Part shown: piece by piece, positions 1 to 11,600 of the stretch | Position numbering within the stretch: position 1 is the first letter of the stretch | Layout of the letters: each line of letters starts with the position of its first letter | Source of the DNA: Coptis chinensis | Lineage: Eukaryota > Streptophyta > Magnoliopsida > Ranunculales > Ranunculaceae | Direction of reading: 5' to 3' | DNA length: 64,000 bases | Assembly (NCBI GenBank): GCA_015680905.1 | Contig: CM027380.1 | Span: forward strand, 54,267,001-54,331,000 | The notes under the pieces: model-generated | What the model was told of the DNA's origin: nothing | The model's input: the letters and a program-made list of their open reading frames with translations, nothing else | The model's database searches: none | Made by a program: the position numbers and the translations under genes

Positions 1-780
1 AAATGTAAAAGTAGGGGTATATAAACAAAAAATGTAGAGAGAAATCATTATACAGTGCTTGGCTTGACAAACTAAGGATTGAGATCATTTACTCATGCTT
101 TTTTAGATAGATTTATTTTATTTCAAGTATTTTTATTTCTTGTTTTGTTATTTTTCATTGTTCAAACTCATTGATTTCTTTACTTTAAAGTCTTTCCTTG
201 CATTTAAATACTTGTCTTTCAATTTTGTTATCAATCAACTTGTTTTCTACATTTTCATCTTGTCATTTCAATCAATAGAAGCAAGTTACACACATTTGAA
301 TCAATCAAATGTGTGTGGCTTGTTAACCAATTTTCTTCTATTTTCATTTCAAGTTTTTTAATCCAAAACAACAAACTTTCAATGTTTTCATCTACCTAGC
401 ATTTTAGACAACTTGTTTTCAACCATTTTAGAATAATAAACATGAATAGGAAAAGTTAGAGAAGTTCTTGTTTGTAGCCATCAAACCATCCATTCCAACA
501 TAAGATTTAGAACGAACTTCAACCCACTATTTATTCAAACCACAAACTATCAAACTTCAGCCATTAATTGACTTTGACAAACCAAAAACACCACCAAGTT
601 TGAGTCACACATTTGGACCTGAGGCACATGAGTACATGGTCAACTTGCGTGACCAAATTGCAAAACAATTGTGTGGAGTGGAAACATTTGATCAGGTTTA
701 AAATAATTGCATTTTGAAGTTATTTGTAATGTAATTTAAATTGGAATTGAAATGGGATATGGATATGATGAACTTTTGGT
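1..780. other. AT-rich stretch, no gene seen
   Basis: The sequence is AT-rich with short poly-T runs. Only short open frames without recognisable domains occur, and I see no splice-bounded exon or repeat pair. It lies outside the CACTA-bounded segment that starts at 1634. Confidence 0.6.
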
Positions 781-789
781 TGTAAAACT

Positions 790-1500
790 ATTTATGTTTG
801 TCAGTACCCTCCACTCTCAACCACTCGTGGCAGACCACGTGTCCAGACTACGAATAAGTCGTGCATACGACCTAAGGTCAAGTCGTCCAAATGACCTAGG
901 AAACGTAACCACTGCAAGTTGGTTAACAACATTATTAATGACAGATCATTACTTCGTAACGGAAGGAGTAAAACCAATCATCAAGACAGCACAAAAGGGG
1001 GATATACGCCTATAAAAGGAAGCGTCTTCTCCATTCTCAGAGGGAGGCTGACATTGTCTCCATCTCCCACTCAATTACTCAACATGAACTACGTCTGACT
1101 TGATTCCAGTTCATCAAAGAACTGGATACGTAGGCAACTCAGAGCACCGACCTGAGTTCAGTCAAACATCTTATACAAACCCTATTCTCCGAGATTGTAA
1201 GGTCATGCCTAAACTGTACCTCCACAATGTTTGTCATTTTAGTCATCTTTTTATCCTATATTATTATATGCAATGTTTGAGGTGTCATACAAATGCCTCA
1301 AAATGTTGATCAATAAACAAATGAAATATGTCAAAATTTTCAAGAGATCCTTCGTTTTAATAAACAATCAACTACTATTTATATATTTTTTATTGAGTAA
1401 AGCTAGTGTGCGTAGGAGAGAGAGTGATGTATTGAATCTAAGCCACTCATCAGGCAGGAGTGAGGGTGTATTGCACCAACAAGTATTGTAATCCATGTCT
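790..1500 (+). repeat. possible LTR remnant
   Basis: This block is less AT-rich than its surroundings. It has a TATA-like TATAAAAG near 1012 followed by a leader-like segment, and a GGATACGTAGGCAAC motif near 1124 of a kind I associate with plant LTR ends. No partner LTR, primer-binding site or coding domain was found beside it, so a solo or truncated LTR is only a guess. Unrelated promoter-like DNA is the alternative. Confidence 0.28.
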
Positions 1501-1633
1501 CTCATGCCTGCGTACAAGTGCACCCTGCGCATACTAGACGTCTGCTTTTTTATTATGTTGTAATGTGATATTGAATTAGTTTATGCAATGCATTATGAAA
1601 TGTATGCAATGATTATGAATGTTTTTGTTATAT

Positions 1634-1860
1634 CACTACAAGAAAATGGACTTTTTCCCACAGTTACCCGGTATTTTTTCCCACGGCCATAAACCTTTGC
1701 ATATTCTCCCACAAATTTTGACCATAGCATACTTTTACCCACGGTTTAAATGTTTACTAGGACCGTGGTGCAGCCACGAAGAGAAACCGTTGGTACCCTT
1801 TTTAAGATCATGGATGGACGTTCGATGCATTTTGACCGTAGGGATAGGGGCTACAAAATA
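1634..1860. repeat. CACTA left terminus and subterminal repeats
   Basis: The terminal CACTACAAGAAAA is followed by repeated motifs of the CCCACGG / GACCGTGG type in both orientations (near 1659, 1680, 1740, 1762). Such arrays bind the transposase-accessory protein in En/Spm elements. The same motif family occurs at 25680-25853 and 29125-29280. Confidence 0.7.
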
Positions 1861-2400
1861 ATTCCAGTAGTACACAGAAATTAAGTTCCCCCACTTAGCT
1901 TCTCCCCACCACCACTTACCTTTTCGCCTTACTTTGATGGCTTTCTTTTCTTCTTTGTTCTTTTTCTCTAATTGTGTTGTTGACGTGCAGATTTGAAAAG
2001 GATATTTGGGCTGATTTGAAATTCGTTTTGCAAGCCTTAACAGGTAACTGTATACCTATTAAACTAATCCACTTGCACTTTTTTTTTTCTTCTCTTTCTC
2101 CTTTTCTCATCTCAATAGATTTTACATGAATCTTATGAACTTAAAATGGTTTTCAGAAATTTGTGAAGGCATATATTTCAAATGGTGTTCAGAACATCAA
2201 ATTTTTATTTCAAGCACCGATTTTTATTTATATATTTTTTCTATGGGTTTATTTTAAAATTTGTAGAACTAATTTTAATCTAACATTTGATGTTGTCCTC
2301 ATGGGTAGTCATCAAAACCTAATTTCTCTCTCGACTTAGTGTAAAAGAAATGGTGGGTTTTCATGTTATTGTTTTTTTTTTAGGAAGACAACAAAATATT
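1861..2400. other. unassigned CACTA interior
   Basis: AT- and pyrimidine-rich sequence between the left subterminal repeats and the AGO4-like fragment. No domain is recognisable. It may be captured non-coding flank. Confidence 0.4.
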
Positions 2401-2664
2401 ATCACGGAAATTTTCTTTCGCTTAAACTTAGTTTGAGAACGAACAAAAGAGATGCGCTGCAGAACCAACTAAAATTAGGCAGTGACCGCCCCAAGTCTAC
2501 GACAACATCCATCAAAATCTAACGACAAACTAAAAATTCAGTGCTCACGTCAAGCCACCTGAAGAGGACACGTCTCAATTGGAAACCATATACAAACAAC
2601 TTTTTCCAAAAGATTTGCAGATCCCCAAACAAAAAACACAGACAACATTTACACCAATCCCCAA
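2401..2664 (-). other. probable 3' flank of the captured AGO4-like piece
   Basis: This sequence continues the minus-strand Argonaute reading frame beyond the point where family homology ends (after the HENVSSSM motif). The frame stays open to 2575 but no longer resembles AGO4. It could be former 3' UTR, which is inference only. Confidence 0.3.
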
Positions 2665-3152
2665 CAACATTGAACTGCTAACGTTCTCATGAAGTTTGGG
2701 GAGTTCAAACACAAGAATAGTCCCCGCAGATGTCAAGCCACCACGACCTGAAGATGTTTCAGACATCTCATCAAACTTCATAAACTGTGAAACCTGAGCA
2801 GCAGCCAGATGAGCGTAGCAAACTGGGGCAACAATTGAAATAGCAGTAGTGCTCCGTTGGTAAACATAGGGCAGAGAATGCACAAGTTCCTGAAGATCAT
2901 CAGGTGAAAAGCCAATTTCATCATACAAGACATGATAGTGTGTGGGTCTAGTTGTCCCAATCATCCCAGCGTGCGAGCACATATAGAAATCATTATTTCG
3001 AGGATGATAGATTTTGTTATCTATAACAGTTCCAGGTGGAACATTATCCGGCAATCCTGTCTAATTTTTTTTTTATGATGATTTTTTTGGGCAACAATCA
3101 ACGTGAACTTGGGACACCACTTCTCATCAAGGAACTTACAGGCCTCATTGAT
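2665..3152 (-). pseudogene. AGO4: AGO4-clade Argonaute PIWI C-terminal fragment, antisense
   Basis: On the minus strand a piece up to 3055 reads EACKFLDEKW and VAQKNHH. After a frame change a second piece (3054 to about 2665) contains DNVPPGT, HPRNNDFY, GTTRPTHYHVL, YVYQRSTTAIS, CYAHLAAAQ and HENVSSSM. These are the end of the PIWI domain of AGO4/6/9-type Argonautes, including the THYH segment that supplies the catalytic histidine. Normal AGO4 ends just after HENVSSSM; here the frame runs on about 30 residues. The N, PAZ and MID domains and the two catalytic aspartates are absent, so no slicer can be made. AGO4 binds 24-nt siRNAs in RNA-directed DNA methylation. The piece lies inside the CACTA-bounded segment opposite to most neighbouring captured fragments, consistent with gene capture. 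Confidence 0.88.
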
Positions 3153-3646
3153 TCATGTTATTGTGGTTTTTTGTAGAACTTTATAAAAATGGGGTGTTTT
3201 GTTTTTCTATTATATACATGGGTTTCTAATGTTGTTATGTATGATTGTTTGATAGGTGTGCATGTTTGTGGAAGAAGAAGAACTATTTGATTCTGGTGTG
3301 AAAACTCAAATTATTCAGCTGTTCTAAAAGTGCAACCTTTATTCAAGGTAAAAAATTGTTAACACTGTTCATTGTTCTCTATTCCAAGCTGTTATAAATT
3401 ATTCTTTGTGCTTTATTGTTGACCATAGGGAAACACTAATTTAGAAGACTCACAATGATTTACAATGGGAAACTCTTACTAGGGTACTGAACTAGTGATG
3501 CACTACATCTTAAGGGTTGTGCATATTTCTCATTGTAATCGAAAAATGTTGCTTTAGTAAATAAGTTCTCACTTGGATAAATGCGCCAATGTACAAATTT
3601 GTGTATTTGTCTTCCTTATAAATTGGTTTGCAAATTTGCATATTAA
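3153..3646. other. unassigned interval before the Tekay insertion
   Basis: AT-rich, with no complete exon recognised. Its last bases (…CATATTAATGTTG) continue in frame into the BTB motif that resumes after the retrotransposon at 15146, so the end of this interval belongs to the BTB fragment. Confidence 0.5.
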
Positions 3647-3651
3647 TGTTG
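3647..3651. repeat. target site duplication TGTTG, left copy
   Basis: TGTTG abuts the 5' LTR and recurs at 15146-15150 directly after the 3' LTR. A 5-bp duplication is the normal size for Ty3/gypsy integration. Confidence 0.9.
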
Positions 3652-5497
3652 TGTAAAGACTCAAATTCGTGTTAAGGGTATTTTCATAAATTTCATATTT
3701 AACCTAGGGACATTTAGGTAATTAGTCAGTCGGTTTTACATTTCAAACTTACGTAACTTAATGAAACTTAACTCAAACTCATAAGCCACGTTAGGTAAGC
3801 AACTCATATGCGAAAATTAGACAAAATGTCGGTTAATGACTTTTCTGCGTTAGATGCTGGCACGAGTTAACAGCTTACATGCATGAGTGGGTTATCGTTA
3901 TAGCCTGCGGTGGGATAGAATGTAAGAGATTAAATTAAGCTAGATGGACCAAAAAATAATTTTGACGCTAAGTCAAATTAGTTAGTGGTTAGGAGTGAAT
4001 TATGCTTTAGGCCTAATTTAGACAATTGGGCTTGGGCCTTAATAACTAAAACATGTGAAGACAAAAAACAAAACAAAATCGCACCAATTTCTCCTTCTCC
4101 ATTTCGCAACTACTGAAAACCTAGGAGAGAGAAAACTCCATTCGTCCATTTTCATCGATTCAATCCAAATATTTTCGCAACCCATCTCTTGTAAACACTA
4201 AAGTCAAGTATGGAGTTTAGAAATTGTGAACGTGCTGGAGTGGCTATCGGGTTTTCTTCTCGCGACAACGCGAGATTCGAATTTCCTCGAATTCCGTCGT
4301 ACCAAAGTGAAAGGTGAGTTAGTTTTATTCTCAATTAGATAGTTTAAACCCAATTTCGATGGAATTGGATATATTGATGAAAATAATTGATTGGGGGTTT
4401 TAAATTTCGGCAGTAGCAGTTTGGAGACGCTAGAGTGGAGCGATATTGGTGGAGCAGAAAGCTAAGGAGCTATTCTTACTGACTTGGTAAGGATTTTGAT
4501 ATATTTAATCTATTTAGAGAAGTTATGTTAGTTATATACTTGTTTAGGATTAGGTCGATTAATGAATGATTAGGAAAGAGCACAACCGTAATTGTTGCTA
4601 GATTTAATAGGGATCGAAGGGTGTGGAATTTGTTATAGTTGAGAATTTGGAATGGATATGATTGGTGTTGGCATAAGGTCCTACAGTGGCTGTAAATGGA
4701 CTACCGAGCCCTGTCAGAGTAGCAGTGCTAGAAATGGCCTGTAGCGCTATTGACATTAGTTATAGAGGAAAGTTACTAGAAACTAAATTCATAGCGTCGA
4801 GATTTCTTCTCGGCTTGCGTTAGATAAAAATTTCTCGTTAGTTATAAATTCTAATAACCTACGTGTATATGCTGTTATAGGAGTTAAATAAGAGTGGATT
4901 CGGTTAAGCGGGCTTGATTCGGTTAAGTGGGCTTGAGGGGAACGGAGCTTGCTAAGGTAGGAATCTACATACCAATATATAGTCCGTTTATTTTCATGCA
5001 TGATTTGAGTTGTTTAAAATGATAAGAGATAGTTTGCATATCAACCATGCATGTATATGTGATATTCATGTTTTACATTGTATTTCCTCGATATAAACTA
5101 AATATATGAATAGCTTTCGTGTGAAATGGTTTTGCAAAATCTGGGTAGCGGGGATTTATTTTCTTTGTTAAAAGAGCAAAACTGGTTTTGGGAAGGGTTC
5201 TCATCTCTTGTTTCAGTAAGGAGACAGAGAGATGGATTTTGTAATGTGGGTAAGGATTACCCGGTTGTTTGTAACTATGTGTGAGGTTCTAGATTGTTCC
5301 ACCGATGGTTCGTTGTTATTTACGATGATTCGCCGTTTGGGAATCATTGGTTGTCATTTACTATGACTTGCCCGTTTGGGAGTCATAGGCTGCATTACTC
5401 GATTGTTGGAAATCCAGGAACTCACTCATACAAAACCAACATTTTTAAAAGAAAAACTAAATATGTATCTATAGTATTTGGAAATAACCGTAATATC

Positions 5498-5574
<77 letters not shown>

Positions 5575-6811
5575 CTATGTTTATCAATTTAGGGGATTTA
5601 GAAAAGGAATTGTGAATTCCTATAAAAAGAACTGTTGTCGCGATTTCCGAGACGCGTGGTTAATTCTAGATTCTAACTATGGTGTACACCTTTCGAGGTG
5701 GTGGGCCACCTTTAAAGGGATGCATCACTAAATGTAGTCCGGGAATTCCTTTTCTACTTTTCTAGATAACCATGTTTGTATGTGTCACGCTGTATGGTGC
5801 TTAGCTTGTGTGAGGTTACATGTTATCTCGATGAGGTTTAGACACGAGGAGTGAGAGTTTAGTCCACTCCTGGATGTGTGTCAGGATCCTGAGCAGTCTG
5901 CAGTCATCGAACGGTTGACCACCGTAAGTTAGATGACATCCCGTATGGGGGTCATGGTTACAGGGCCCATCTGAGCCCTAAAAGTTTTGGGGATTTTGTG
6001 TGTACGAACACAACAACGGCATTTCAGCTCCCTGCCGGTAAAATCAGGAAAACAACGGTGCATGGTTCACACTGGAAAGTACTGAACCGAGATTGCCTGT
6101 GACTGGGGCTGAGTACCAGTCGTACCCTCACCATTCTAATAGGATGCATCGGCCACAATAGTTGTATGATGTTTGTGAAAACTATATTTTGAATATTAAC
6201 GAAGCATGTCGAAATGATTTCTGCTAGTTAGTGATGTACTATATAGTCACGATATTTGGATATTATTATGGAAACCTGCATGTTTTAAATGTTTTACTAT
6301 AAGTAGTCTATTTATTGGTTATGTGCGTTTCTACTGGGCATAGTTGTTTTGCTCATCCTACATTAACCTTTCAGTCGAGTCCGTTGCGGAGGAGACTTTC
6401 CCTACCACTGGGGATGATGGTTATGGAGATTTGAGGGGTTTCCCTTATCCTTGACGAGGGACAGAGTCGAGTGATTTTGGTTGTATAGAGAGAGACTAGT
6501 TTCTTTTGTTGTATATATAGAGAGCTAAGTCATTTTGATGTACTAAACGATGTATTGGAGTAATAGTTACACTCAATCATTTTGTGGATATGTATATATA
6601 TCTTTCTGTTGTTTAGAAAGTAGGTTTTATATGGAAATGGTTGTTGGAAGATTTTTTTTATGCGATGTCCAAGTTATGACAGGTTTTTCGTATACGAAAT
6701 GTCGATTAAACAACGGAGGTTCTGCTGAAATTTCGATAGAATCATGATAGCGACCGCCTCAAGATTCATCTTCACGTCCTCGGGATGTGTGTTGGGTCTC
6801 GGGGCGTGATA
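3652..6811 (+). repeat. 5' LTR of the Tekay-like element
   Basis: It begins TGTAAAGACTC and ends GCGTGATA, where the 3' LTR ends GCGTGACA. It is collinear with 12039-15145 throughout. It is about 50 bp longer than its partner, mainly because of an expanded AT microsatellite at about 5500-5571. A leader-like CTATCGGG...CGCGACAACG segment near 4245 is shared by both LTRs. Confidence 0.95.
5500..5571. repeat. (AT)n microsatellite in the 5' LTR
   Basis: A near-perfect AT run of about 70 bp. At the same LTR position in the 3' copy (about 13890-13911) the run is only about 22 bp. Confidence 0.95.
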
Positions 6812-6816
6812 GAACG

Positions 6817-6829
6817 TGGTATCAAAGCG
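6817..6829 (+). other. primer-binding site (initiator tRNA-Met type)
   Basis: TGGTATCAAAGCG lies five bases after the 5' LTR. It matches the complement of the 3' end of plant initiator tRNA-Met (TGGTATCAGAGC) with one change, the usual primer of Ty3/gypsy elements. Confidence 0.9.
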
Positions 6830-7074
6830 TCCACTATTAGATCCGTCTGGGAGCTGTAGTGGGGGACTCGGTCGCGATGCGTTTCGGAAATTTTAGTCGG
6901 AACCCGATAAAACCCTAAGTAGTGTTTACGCTACGTTAAGCGTTAATACTAGCTTAGCAATGTCGAGACGTCGCACGGGTAGTTGTCTTGTCACAGCGGA
7001 GAGCGCGGACACGTGTCGGAAATTTTTTGACGAATCGGACACTATAAGGTCGGAGTGAATTTTCATTTTGAGGT

Positions 7075-7255
7075 GGAGGGCGCGACCTGCCTTCTGCAGG
7101 AACGCACTTGCGCTCGTCTCCTGGAATTGGAGCGCGACTTGCCCTCTGCAGGAACGCACCTGCGCTCATCTCCCAAATCTTAGCGCAACCTCGCACTACT
7201 ACCAGGGCGCGACCTGCACTCTCCCAAGCCTTACCTGAGCGCGACCTGCGCCTCA
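7075..7255 (+). repeat. GC-rich imperfect repeats in the retrotransposon leader
   Basis: Motifs of the GCGCGACCTGC / CTGCAGGAACGCAC / TGCGCTC type recur about four times, with the first two full units starting near 7077 and 7131. The block is much more GC-rich than the element and ends about 80 bp before the gag start. Confidence 0.8.
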
Positions 7256-7331
7256 TGTATAATTTTGAAGTTTTTCTTTCTCATTTATCAAACACTGAGT
7301 TGGCTCTTTGTATATGTGCATAATAGTTATC

Positions 7332-8520
7332 ATGGATCCGGAAAGCACTAGTGGTGAGAATACCTCAGATCGCGGTCGGGAGGACCGAATGGATAGGCTT
7401 CTCGCTATGATGAACCAAATGGCTCAAGCACAAAATGAGATGAGAGCTGAGATCGAAAGTTTAAGGGCTAGTCGTAATGAGCCCCTACCTCTTCAAACAT
7501 CCGTTGTTATTCTGTCTAGTGTAACACCCGAAGTAGCATCCCCAACCGTAGTGAGAGTTGAGGAGTTCAGGCCACCAGTGCAAAGTCAATCAGGGTTTCT
7601 GCTTGCTAGACATGTCGAGTATGCTAGACTCTATGATGTGTACTGATGTGGAACGGGTTACTTTGGCTACCTTTATGCTTAGAGGTGAAGCCAAACACTG
7701 GTGGATCAGTGTTAAGGATATGGAGACGTTTCCGATGAGTTGGGCTAAATTTGAGGAACTCTTCCTTTTGAGGTATGTTACCGAGGCGGTGAGAGCTAAG
7801 AAGCGAATGGAATTCCTCAAATTGGAACAAGGAAACATGACCGTGGGACAGTACAAAGAGAAATTCACTGTTCTTTCATGATACGGGAAGGAGTTGATTT
7901 CCACAGGAAAAGCTAAGGCTAGGAAATTCATTGACGGGCTGAAATCGTATATGCAGAGCAAGATGTCGGTCCTTCAGATCGATTCTTATGCTGAGGCTGT
8001 GAGAAGGGCTCAAGGCATTGAAAGAGTTGATGAGCAATTATTGCTCAATAAGCAAGAGGCGGGAAGAGTGAGGCAGCCGACATTTTAGGGTAGGCAGGAT
8101 ACGGGAAAGAGGCAGGTTTATCAAGGCAGTGGTTCCGGGTCGCAACAGATGTATAGGCCGGTCATCCAACAGGCACAACAGTGGAGGGCACCAGCTGTAC
8201 ATCGGGGTTTGAATGTGGTTAGGCCAGCACAGAGTCTACCAGTTGTGAGACCGACGAGTGGATCACAGATGGCACCGAGGGTACCTGCTCCTTCTCAGAA
8301 CAGATCACCAGCACCGAATGTTAGGCCTCCGGGTCAGAGAGCTAGATTGCAAGCGGTAATACCGCAAGGTACACGGTCAGGACGAGAGGGTGTGGTTTGT
8401 TATAACTGCGGTGAAGCTGGGCATATCAGGCGGTTTTGTCCCAAGTCCAATTCGGGGGTGGAACAGAGACCACATGGCAAGGTGTATTATCTAGTGCCGA
8501 GGAAGAAGTTGTGGATCTTG
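7332..8520 (+). pseudogene. gag of the Tekay-like element (disrupted)
   Basis: Gag forms the virus-like particle and binds RNA. The start at 7332 follows the leader and opens MDPESTSGENTSDRGRED, then a short coiled-coil-like stretch (RLLAMMNQMAQAQ). The core includes LRGEAKHWW near 7680 and a retrotransposon gag region to about 7960. A CCHC zinc knuckle, CYNCGEAGHIRRFC, lies at 8398-8439. The frame changes between about 7560 and 7640 and again near 8436-8520. In-frame stops are at 7879 (TGA) and 8086 (TAG). The proline-rich stretch from 8150 to 8390 is the usual linker before the knuckle. Confidence 0.9.
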
Positions 8521-8930
8521 ATCCACCCAAGAGAAAATCCACGGTGTATAATGCGATGGGGCCGATATCGCTTATCGATCAAGTGGTTGAAGGTATGATA
8601 TGTTTGTTTACACATAAGGTGCATGTCTTGTTTGATACGGGTGCTACTCATTCCTTCATTTCTAAAAATATGGTGGAGATTCTTGGTTTGGATGTATTTA
8701 ATACCGGGAGGAAGCTTATTTTATCTACTCCTCTAGGAAAGAAAACTATGTTCTTTGAAGTTTGTCACCATTGTGTGATAAAGATAGGTGATAAGGAGAT
8801 GATAGTTGATCTAACGGTGATGGACCTAAAAGATTTCGATATCATAGTAGGGATGGATTTGTTAGGAAAGTATCATGCCCATGTAGATTGTTTTGCAAAA
8901 ACGGTGACTTTTAGAATACTAGGGTAGCCT
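8521..8930 (+). pseudogene. retroviral-type aspartic protease (disrupted)
   Basis: The active-site triad appears as LFDTGATHSFIS near 8630-8662, followed by the family's hydrophobic DFDIIVGMDLL near 8836-8868. It follows the zinc knuckle in a different frame and would cleave the gag-pol precursor. A TAG at 8925-8927 ends the open frame before the reverse transcriptase. Family and position make the identification secure, and the copy cannot be translated through. Confidence 0.9.
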
Positions 8931-10420
8931 GAGGTTGTGTTTAAGGGGATTAGAAATACGGTATCTCGGGTTGTGAAGGCCAAGTCTGACTTCAAGTATG
9001 ATAGATACGGATTGTTAGCTGGTCTTATTCTCCAAGGGCCGAAGTTGAATCTTCCGAAGCTTGTTCCCTGGTTCGTGAGTTTTGTGCGTTGTTCCCGTGA
9101 TGCATTCTTTGGGATTGCCTCCCTGGCGTGAGATAGATTTTGTAATAGATCTAATGCCGGGAACATCGCCTATTTCGATGATTCCTCATCGAATGGCTCC
9201 TTTTGAAATGAGAGAGCTAAAGTCCCAATTAGTTGAATTGAAAAGATTGGGGTTTATAAGGGAAAGTCAGTCACCTTGGGGAGTACCGGTGCTATTTGTG
9301 AAGAAGAAAGATGGGTCATTTAGGCTATGTGTGGATTATCGGAAGTTGAATAATGTGACTATCAAGAACAAATATCCGTTGCCTAGGATCAATGACCTAT
9401 TCGATCAGTTAAGGGGTGTCAAGTATTTCTCGAAGATAGATCTCATAACAGGCTACCATTAGATGAGAATTCGAGAAGAAGATATAAAGAAGACAGTTTT
9501 CCGAACACGGCTAGGGCATTTTGAGTTTTTGGTGTTACCATTTGGATTAACCAATGCTCCAGCTGCATTTATGGATCTCATGAACCGAGTGATGTGGAAA
9601 TACTTAGATCAATTTGTTATCGTATTCATAGATGACATATTGATTTATTCCAAGACTAGAAATCGAACACAAGGAACACTTGAGGATTGTCTTCCAAACA
9701 TTAGTTGATCATTAGCTTTATGCCAAGTTTAGTAAATGTGAGTTCTGGTTGAATGAAATGAAGTTCTTAGGGCATGTTGTATCGGAGAATGGAATAAAAG
9801 TTGATCGTTCAAAGATAGAGGCAGTGAATAATTGGCCGAAACCGATGCCAGCGACGGAAATCAGAAGCTTCTTGGGATTGGCAGGTTATTACCGTCGTTT
9901 TGTAGAAGGATTCTCTAGCATAGCGTCGTCCTTAACTAAATTGACGCAAAAGGATGCGAAGTTTGAATGGTTGGAGGCATGCGAAAAAGCCTTCCAAGAA
10001 CTGAAAACTCGATTGATAACGGTGCCAGTTTTGACCATTCCAGATCTGGAGAAGAGCTATGTGATTTATACTGATGCCTCTAACACCGGGTTAGGATGTG
10101 TCTTAATGCAAGAAAGTCAAGTGATAGCGTATGCGTCAAGACAATTGAATGCCCATGAGAAGAATTATCCTACTCATGACTTGTAGTTAGCTGCGATTAT
10201 TCATGCTCTAAAGATATGGAGGCATTATGTGTATGGTGAGAAGTTTGAAATATTCTCTGATCACAAGAGTCTCAAATACTTGTTTTCGCAGAAAGAATTG
10301 AATATGAGGCAGAGGAGATGGGTCGAGTATATGGAGGACTATACGTTCTCATTGCAATACCATCCGGGTAAAGCAAATGTAGTTGTCGATGCATTGAGTA
10401 GAAAGCGATAACATGTTTGT
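8931..10420 (+). pseudogene. reverse transcriptase and RNase H (disrupted)
   Basis: The reverse transcriptase palm begins near 9140. [20 protein letters not shown] and DYRKLNNVT lie near 9270-9360, [12 protein letters not shown] near 9535-9572, and the catalytic FIDDILIYS (YxDD-type box) near 9628-9654. RNase H follows with [13 protein letters not shown] near 10069-10107 and DHKSLKYLF near 10260. Frame changes lie near 9085-9125 and 9670-9745. In-frame stops are at 9460 (TAG), 10184 (TAG) and 10409 (TAA). All catalytic aspartates of the YxDD box and the first RNase H aspartate are still readable. The motif order is that of Ty3/gypsy. Confidence 0.95.
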
Positions 10421-11600
10421 GCTCAGATGATGATGAAGGAGTGGCAATTGCTGGAGTCTGCTGCTTCTTATGGTTTTGAAATCATGGGAAATGGAAGTAG
10501 AGATCCTCAGAAGTGCTGTTATTTAGCAAAGATGACCGTGACGGCAGAAAACACCTTAGTTCAGGAGATTGTGAATGGCCAGAATACATCGAAGGATGGA
10601 CCTAGGTACTGAGGTTATGTGGATAATGCCGAGGATGTCGATTGGGAAAAATACAGAGACGAAAGTATCAGATTCAGAAGAATTTGGGTATCGTTTGATC
10701 ACTCTTTGAGGAATGATATCTTGAGTGAAGCACATAAATCGAAGTATACAATTCATCCTGGCGGTACCAAAATGTACAGAGATCTACGTCGTCAGTTTTG
10801 GTGGCCGGGTATGAAGCGACACATTGCGGAATATGTGAATAAGTGTGCCACATGCCAACAGGTGAAAGTTGAACACCATAGACCACCTGGTCTTCTTAAA
10901 CCTCTTGAGATTCTGGAATGGAAGTGAGAGCATATAACCATGGATTTTGTATCCGGGTTACCGAGGACCAGTGAAGGGATGGATTCTATATGGGTCATTG
11001 TTGATAGGCTGACCAAGTCTCCCCATTTCATACCTGTTAAGACTACTTACTCTGCTGAAAAGCTAAGTAGAATCTACATGTCAGAGATACTGAGGTTGCA
11101 TGGGGCACCATTATCGATAATTTCAGATAGAGGTACTCAATTTACCGGTTCATTTTGGAGAAGTCTTCAAAGGGAATTGGGGACCAAACTGAAATTCAGC
11201 ACAACATTTCATCCGCAAACCGATGGGCAATCGGAAAGAGTCATTCAAATCATAGAAGATATGCTTCGTGCTTGCGTGCTTGATTTTGGGGGTAGTTGGA
11301 AGACTCAGTTGGCGTTGGCTGAGTTTGCTTACAATAACAGTTATCAATCTAGTATTGGTATGGCACCGTTTGAAGCGTTGTATGGCGGACCTTGCGTAAC
11401 ACACCTCTGGCCGGACTGAAACCGGAGATAGTATTATGTTGGGGCGAGAGATGGTTAGTGACACCACCGAAGATTAGAGTGATATGGAATCGGTTGCTCA
11501 CAGCCCGCCAGTCGTCGGAAAAGCTATATGCGGATAGGCGTAGACGCCCCTTGGAATTTTATGAAGGTGACCGAGGGGTATTTTTGAAAGTATCTCCGAA
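10421..11600 (+). pseudogene. integrase (disrupted)
   Basis: The N-terminal HHCC zinc finger is seen as AHKSKYTIHPG ... CATCQQVK near 10730-10868. The DDE core follows: MDFVSGLP (first D) near 10940, SDRGTQF (second D) near 11124, and HPQTDGQSER carrying the glutamate near 11210-11240. Stops at 10610 and 10925 (both TGA) and a frame change near 11390-11419 break it. The GPY/F-like region KLAPRYVGPFPI lies near 11630. Integrase would insert element cDNA into chromatin. Confidence 0.93.

Noticed and set aside
752..1015. 87-codon open frame on the plus strand
   Set aside because: No family resemblance. It ends at a TATA-like motif in what may be LTR sequence, so a gene is unlikely.
1634..1860. 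Regulatory protein-binding array of a host gene
   Set aside because: The repeated CCCACGG motifs sit just inside a CACTACAAGAAAA end and recur at the other end, so transposon subterminal repeats explain them.
4152..4334. Minus-strand frame in the 5' LTR that recurs at 12542-12724
   Set aside because: It recurs only because the LTRs are duplicates. It has no domain and lies antisense in the LTR.
5294..5500. Plus-strand frame present in both LTRs (also near 13684)
   Set aside because: Same LTR duplication effect. Composition is not protein-like and no homologue is recognised.
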